Assembly: GCA_014523695.1 (NCBI GenBank)
Contig: JAATVS010000567.1
Coordinates: 1-8,206, forward strand
DNA from: Nitrososphaerales archaeon TH5895
Lineage (GTDB): Archaea > Thermoproteota > Nitrososphaeria > Nitrososphaerales > Nitrososphaeraceae
Length of the DNA stretch: 8,206 nt
Direction: 5' to 3'
The notes beneath the pieces are model-generated. The model made no database searches and had not been told where the DNA came from. It was given only the letters and a program-made list of their open reading frames with translations. Of the stretch, positions 5,731 to 8,206 are shown in pieces (the first letter of the stretch is position 1; every line of letters starts with the position of its first letter). The translations under genes were made by a program, and so were the position numbers.

Positions 5731-5760
5731 TAACAGTGAATAACAATCGATAACAGACAG
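5731..5760 (+). promoter_or_regulatory. three phased 10-bp TAACA units, candidate operator or leader element
   Basis: TAACAGTGAA, TAACAATCGA and TAACAGACAG stand head to tail, each 10 bp and starting TAACA, so they repeat on one face of the helix. They end 36 bp before the TTG start of the tandem-HTH gene. If the TATA box is the weak A/T stretch near -27 they lie just upstream of it. If it is the A/T run at 5704-5715 they fall in the leader RNA. Autoregulation by the downstream HTH protein is an attractive inference. Confidence 0.45.
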
Positions 5761-5796
5761 AAAAAGCTAACTGCAACGTATGCCCATTAAAACATA

Positions 5797-6399
5797 TTGC
5801 AAGTTTTAAACAGACGAGACAAAGAGCAGTTAGTAATTAAGCTTCATCAGGAAGGTAAAACCATCCGTGAAATAGCATCGGCAGCTCATCTATCATTTAC
5901 TGATATTGGTTCAATCATACGCAGAATAGATGGTAAAGTTGATGATGGTGTCGACCTGAAAAACAAGTCCCCGGAGACGAAAGCATTATCGCTATTTGCG
6001 AACGGGAAAAAGCCAATTGACGTTGCTATAGAATTGGACCTATCTTCTAGCGAGGTAGAAAACATATTGCAAGAATTCTGGGTACTGAATGATATGGACG
6101 AATTAGCATTAGTATATCTTGAGATTAGGAATCATCTTTCACTATTTCTCAGGTTATTTTATATAATGAAGAAGAACAAATTGATTAACCAAAAAGATAT
6201 TCAAACCGCGCTAGGCTACGCCGCTCACGGTTTGCCGACTTTAGAAGATAGAGTATATAGGCTTACAAATTATGTTATGGAATTAGAATCTAAGAAGAAT
6301 AATTTGAAAAATACTATCACGTTGTGGAAGGCTCAACTATCTGATCTCGGTAGAGAGATCGATATTAAAAATCAACAATTAAAACGAATGGGTAAATAA
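5797..6399 (+). CDS. tandem helix-turn-helix protein with C-terminal coiled coil (TTG start)
   Basis: The 200-aa product has two HTH-like units: residues 8-45 (DKEQLVIKLHQEGKTIREIA, then a recognition-helix-like FTDIGSIIRRI) and residues 59-95 (an ETKALSLFANGKKPIDVA core followed by SSSEVENILQEFW). A helical middle follows, with the conserved-looking GLPTLEDRVYRL at 144-155, and then a Lys/Glu-rich coiled coil from about 155 to 197 that would dimerise it. I recall this architecture from Nitrososphaeria, where it is annotated only as a HTH protein; a DNA-binding regulator is the reasonable guess. The start must be TTG 5797: an in-frame TAA ends 6 bp upstream and there is no ATG in the first 95 codons. 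An out-of-frame 9-codon frame (ATG 5780 to TAA 5807-5809) overlaps this start. The phased repeats at 5731-5760 may be its own operator. Confidence 0.82.
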   Translation: MQVLNRRDKEQLVIKLHQEGKTIREIASAAHLSFTDIGSIIRRIDGKVDDGVDLKNKSPETKALSLFANGKKPIDVAIELDLSSSEVENILQEFWVLNDMDELALVYLEIRNHLSLFLRLFYIMKKNKLINQKDIQTALGYAAHGLPTLEDRVYRLTNYVMELESKKNNLKNTITLWKAQLSDLGREIDIKNQQLKRMGK

Positions 6400-6483
6400 A
6401 TGTCATAATTCTGCAAACCAATAGCATTAAGACGGACGTTTTGGAGAGAGTAACATAGGTCTTAATATGCTAATACATTAATT

Positions 6484-6490
6484 CATATTA
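6484..6490 (+). promoter_or_regulatory. TATA-like box of the TRAM gene
   Basis: CATATTA is centred about 32 bp before the ATG at 6519, predicting a leader of only a few bases. The region has several similar A/T words, so the assignment is tentative. Confidence 0.35.
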
Positions 6491-6518
6491 CCATAATGCC
6501 TATCAACTACGACTTTTA

Positions 6519-6743
6519 ATGAGTTACGGGAGAGGTTCCTCAAAACCTGTAGAAACAGGCAAAGAGTACACGGTAGACATTACTGACACCGGTAAATCGG
6601 GAGATGGTATTGCGAAAATACAAGGCTTTATAATATTTGTAAAAGGCGCGAAGGCGGGGGACAAAAACATAAAAATTAAGATTAATTCAGTGGGTGATAG
6701 ATTTGCTGCAGCAGAGGTAACAAGTTCAACAGATACGATATAG
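6519..6743 (+). CDS. stand-alone TRAM-domain RNA-binding protein
   Basis: The 74-aa product is essentially one TRAM domain: GKEYTVDITDTGKSGDGIAK at residues 14-33 carries the diagnostic Gly-x2-Gly-Asp-Gly-Ile-Ala turn. The strand IQGFIIFVKGAKAGDK follows, and the end FAAAEV closes the small beta-barrel. A short Gly/Ser/Arg N-terminal extension precedes it. Single-TRAM proteins are widespread in archaea and have been described as RNA-binding, cold-responsive RNA chaperones; the TRAM module is also found in TrmA-type and MiaB-type tRNA modification enzymes. Here no catalytic domain is attached. It has no signal peptide and is cytoplasmic. It lies 119 bp after the HTH gene on the same strand but has its own TATA-like word, so co-transcription is uncertain. 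Confidence 0.92.
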   Translation: MSYGRGSSKPVETGKEYTVDITDTGKSGDGIAKIQGFIIFVKGAKAGDKNIKIKINSVGDRFAAAEVTSSTDTI

Positions 6744-6744
6744 A

Positions 6745-6805
6745 TTTTTATTTAAATAGCTAAACTAAACAATTTGATAGAAACTAACTATTTCTATCCT
6801 CTTTT
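6745..6805. terminator. T-rich region between convergent genes
   Basis: Directly after the TRAM stop codon there is GATTTTTATTT, and further on CTCTTTTTATC, two T5 runs of the kind archaeal RNA polymerase terminates at. The opposing zinc-ribbon gene ends at 6872. Confidence 0.45.
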
Positions 6806-6871
6806 TATCTATATTCATATCACTAGATACTCATATCAGTAACAGATTACGACATATTATTTCCAGGTATA

Positions 6872-7264
6872 CTATACTACTGACGAATTATCAATATTAA
6901 TATTAAATATTTTAGCCCAATATCTATTAACCAATTTTATCGATTCAAATACATTGTCCCAATAGGATGTTGATAGTTTAATTGAATTATATTTTATCTC
7001 ATCATTAAGTTGGTTTTGTATGTAATGGTAGTAATTATCATCCATAATTAATTGAGAAGATTCTGGCCTTTTCATAAATCTTTGTTTATCTTCTAAGAGT
7101 ACTCCATTATTAACAGTATCAGGATTTCTACAATGCATGTGAATTCGTTCATCAGTATTCATGAAACAAGATGGACATGTAAAATATAACACTTCATGGC
7201 ACTCGTTACAATATGAATGGGGGATGAGACTCGCGCCACATCTTACGCATATAGTGGAACCCAT
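6872..7264 (-). CDS. small protein with N-terminal multi-CxxC zinc ribbon
   Basis: The 130-aa product opens with CVRC (Cys6, 9), CNEC (19, 22), CPSC (30, 33) and then His42, His44 and Cys45, a double zinc-ribbon arrangement able to hold two zinc ions. The remaining part (about 50-130) is helical, hydrophilic, Asn/Lys/Tyr-rich and without recognisable motif, including IQNQLNDEIKYNSIKL. Neither a signal peptide nor a membrane segment is present. Such ribbons usually bind nucleic acid or mediate protein contacts; no specific role can be given. The ATG at 7264 is supported by a TATA-like GATAAAAG 28 bp upstream, and by the position of the first CxxC just after it. It is convergent with the TRAM gene. 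Confidence 0.8.
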   Translation of the reverse strand: MGSTICVRCGASLIPHSYCNECHEVLYFTCPSCFMNTDERIHMHCRNPDTVNNGVLLEDKQRFMKRPESSQLIMDDNYYHYIQNQLNDEIKYNSIKLSTSYWDNVFESIKLVNRYWAKIFNINIDNSSVV

Positions 7265-7288
7265 AGTTGGATATCACCTACCAGATCT

Positions 7289-7296
7289 TTTATCTA
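7289..7296 (-). promoter_or_regulatory. TATA-like box of the zinc-ribbon gene
   Basis: GATAAAAG on the - strand is centred 28 bp before the ATG at 7264, consistent with a leaderless message. Confidence 0.45.
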
Positions 7297-7364
7297 TTCA
7301 GAGTTAACAAAATTAATAGCCTAGTTTAATGTATTTGCTCAGGATCTTTTGAAGTCTAACGGGG

Positions 7365-7578
7365 ATGAGAATAATAGAATCTGGAAAAACCTATTGTGAA
7401 AAACGGTTAGCAGTGATCATCGGAGCTAATTGCTCTTGGAGATATATTTTCACGAGCTATTCTATTTAGATCTAAAGGGATAGAGTATTCGTTCGTAGAA
7501 ATAACCTGCGACGATGGCATACAGTATGGTTTACAGGCTTATGGAAAAGAGGTATTGTTATTTTCAGTCATATTTTGA
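7365..7578 (+). pseudogene. possible frameshifted small gene
   Basis: An ATG at 7365 opens a 34-codon frame (MRIIESGKTYCEKRLAVI and onward) ending at TAG 7467-7469. A second frame, shifted by +1, is open from 7417 to TGA 7576-7578 for 53 codons. It has no ATG, GTG or TTG before its last codons and looks protein-like, with IEYSFVEITCDDGIQYGLQA. Joining the two near 7414-7417, where the second frame opens, would give a continuous product of about 70 residues. This is what a single-base frameshift in a small gene looks like, or a sequencing error. No family was recognised. The 3' end overlaps the exported-peptide gene on the other strand by 40 bp, so the two cannot both be assumed real. Confidence 0.35.
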
Positions 7579-7682
7579 GCATTAACAACTTGTTCGATCA
7601 ATGCATTACTACCAAACGTAAGATTAGCTGTTCCTGCAATAATGATTACGATGGCGGTGGTGAGCTCTAACGGACTTTGCAT
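7539..7682 (-). CDS. 47-aa exported or membrane-anchored micropeptide
   Basis: The ATG at 7682 opens 47 codons ending at TAA. The peptide has a hydrophobic run at residues 8-17 (TTAIVIIIAG) and then a polar segment with NAQ near residue 36 and the sequons NLT, NMT and NNT. It resembles a signal peptide plus very short tail, in the style of the larger exported proteins of this window (hydrophobic core, then AQN, then Asn/Thr-rich). The n-region lacks positive charge, a weak point. A TATA-like A/T run (7703-7712 on the + strand) is at the right distance for leaderless transcription. The gene is divergent from the C2H2 protein, with 33 bp between starts. No function known. Confidence 0.5.
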   Translation of the reverse strand: MQSPLELTTAIVIIIAGTANLTFGSNALIEQVVNAQNMTENNNTSFP

Positions 7683-7715
7683 ATTGTTTTTTAGTTACCC
7701 CACATAAAAAATATT
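7683..7715. promoter_or_regulatory. 33-bp shared divergent promoter region
   Basis: This very short stretch separates the start codons of two divergent small genes. It contains TTTTTTA near 7686-7692, in the right place for a box for the + strand gene, and ATAAAAAATATTA at 7704-7716 for the - strand gene. Overlapping boxes on opposite strands would make the two promoters compete. Confidence 0.4.
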
Positions 7716-7874
7716 ATGAGCGATAAGCTGGATCGTAGTGAAAAACCTGAGGATATCGATGCTAAAATGTATGCGCCTTTCTCTTGTGTTGATTGTGGTC
7801 AAGAAATTGAATCACGTGAACAGTTAGAAGAACATGAAACAAAGCATGAAAATATATCAAAAAACGAGAGATAA
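7716..7874 (+). CDS. 52-aa C2H2 zinc-finger protein
   Basis: The product contains one classical C2H2 finger. Cys24-x2-Cys27-x12-His40-x3-His44 has exact spacing, Phe22 lies two residues before the first Cys, and Leu37 sits in the helix core (SREQLEEHETKH). The finger is flanked by an acidic N-terminus (MSDKLDRSEKPEDIDAKM) and a short charged tail. Single-finger proteins of this size occur in archaea and could bind DNA, RNA or a partner protein. The intended start is the ATG at 7716; Met18 (7767) is an alternative that keeps the whole finger. A 68-codon frame on the opposite strand overlaps it but has no recognisable motif. It ends at TAA overlapping an ATG (TAATG). Confidence 0.72.
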   Translation: MSDKLDRSEKPEDIDAKMYAPFSCVDCGQEIESREQLEEHETKHENISKNER

Positions 7875-7884
7875 TGTTTAAGAC

Positions 7885-7897
7885 AAGCTCGGAGCTT
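7885..7897. repeat. near-perfect palindrome AAGCTC-G-GAGCTT
   Basis: Six-base arms flank a single central base, ten bases after the stop codon of the C2H2 gene. A 1-nt loop cannot fold as such in RNA, so a protein-binding site or a shorter stem is more likely than a terminator. Confidence 0.4.
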
Positions 7898-7907
7898 CTA
7901 TACAATA

Positions 7908-7955
7908 GATATCGCGGTCCGATGGGGTGGCCAGCAGGATGAACTGCCACGTGAA
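7908..7955 (+). ncRNA. GC-rich hairpin island, candidate structured RNA
   Basis: In AT-rich surroundings this stretch is distinctly GC-rich. It holds a stem GTGG-(C)-CAG (7927-7934) pairing with CTG-CCAC (7944-7950): seven base pairs, one bulged C, and a 9-nt loop. GC-rich hairpins in AT-rich intergenic DNA often mark structured RNAs. It could also be the remains of coding sequence, since the frame of the C2H2 gene stays open through it. Confidence 0.3.
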
Positions 7956-8083
7956 ATGAAAATACCATCGTTTAAGCAAACATGGTCTGCAGAAGCGTAC
8001 TATACGCTAATTTTGAACTAATAGAAAAAATATCAGATTTATGGCTCTGTCAAGTCTCTGTCGGATTCAGACGACTGTAAACT

Positions 8084-8206
8084 TTAGTTGGATGGCTCAT
8101 CGTCTGGATACATTATTCTCATGGTTTTGTTTATACGTCCCAGCAGGTAAAGAAGTCCGTCCAAATTCGGCACATCGGTATTTGTCTTCTTGGCATAGTT
8201 TAATAT
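8084..8206 (-). CDS. 3' end of a gene cut by the window end (hypothetical)
   Basis: Forty sense codons run in from the right edge on the - strand to TAA at 8086-8084. The tail includes TDVPNLDGLLYLLGRINK and ends PDDEPSN. The run Val-Pro-x-Leu-Asp-x-Leu-x2-Leu resembles the last helix of the C-terminal domain of ketopantoate-reductase/opine-dehydrogenase-like proteins, where a Gly-Val-x-x-Pro turn precedes a helix. That is a tentative likeness from one helix, not an identification. Codon use and composition look ordinary for a cytoplasmic protein. Confidence 0.55.
   Translation of the reverse strand: MLNYAKKTNTDVPNLDGLLYLLGRINKTMRIMYPDDEPSN

Noticed and set aside
6496..6519. Seven-codon ATG frame (MPINYDF) whose TAA overlaps the ATG of the TRAM gene
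   Set aside because: It looks like a coupled leader peptide, but the likely TATA word at 6484-6490 would place the transcript start downstream of this ATG, so it is probably not transcribed.
7762..7968. 68-codon frame on the - strand
   Set aside because: It overlaps the C2H2 protein, which has an exact zinc-finger pattern; the reverse frame has no motif and its His-rich content comes from complementing the finger codons.

Overview
The window is AT-rich, gene-sparse archaeal DNA. It most resembles an ammonia-oxidising Nitrososphaeria (Thaumarchaeota) genome of the low-GC Candidatus Nitrosocosmicus type. The grounds are TATA-like boxes about 23-33 bp before start codons with no ribosome-binding sites (leaderless transcription), many small exported proteins rich in N-glycosylation sequons, a stand-alone TRAM protein, tiny zinc-finger proteins and a tandem-HTH/coiled-coil regulator of a kind I associate with that group. 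No rRNA, tRNA, CRISPR array, transposase or phage gene was recognised. The lineage call rests on recall of protein families, not on a search.

Layout. The left edge carries the 3' end of a + strand gene (2-121) and a startless zinc-ribbon frame on the - strand (160-288). Two divergent exported proteins follow: a 178-aa protein with a duplicated NLTQAAG segment (434-970, -) and a Ser/Asp-rich acidic protein (1187-1657, +, TTG start). A 522-bp gene-free stretch full of tandem and inverted ACAGTAT-type repeats comes next, then a third exported protein with a duplicated Gly/Tyr/Trp-Asp-Gly motif (2180-2644, +). On the - strand lie an ABM-fold monooxygenase-like protein (2887-3255) and a DUF1059 protein (3405-3656).

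The centrepiece is 3927-5636 (+), a 569-aa exported protein joining a 42-triplet uninterrupted collagen-like Gly-X-Y rod to a C-terminal array of seven Asp-box/BNR-type beta-propeller units, six of which carry an Asn-Leu-Ser sequon at the same place. The rod contains 15 tandem 9-bp units, the last 10 identical. Downstream are a tandem-HTH regulator (TTG start, 5797-6399, +) preceded by three 10-bp TAACA units, a TRAM-domain RNA-binding protein (6519-6743, +) and a zinc-ribbon protein (6872-7264, -).

The right end holds a possible frameshifted gene remnant (7365-7578), a divergent pair with only 33 bp between starts (a 47-aa exported peptide, -, and a 52-aa classical C2H2 zinc-finger protein, +), a GC-rich hairpin island, and the 3' end of a - strand gene cut by the window edge (8084-8206).

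Taken together, five predicted exported proteins with sequons or acidic low-complexity tracts suggest a locus devoted to the cell surface or extracellular matrix, interspersed with small nucleic-acid- or metal-binding proteins. The functional link between these genes is inference; most look like single-gene transcription units with their own promoters.
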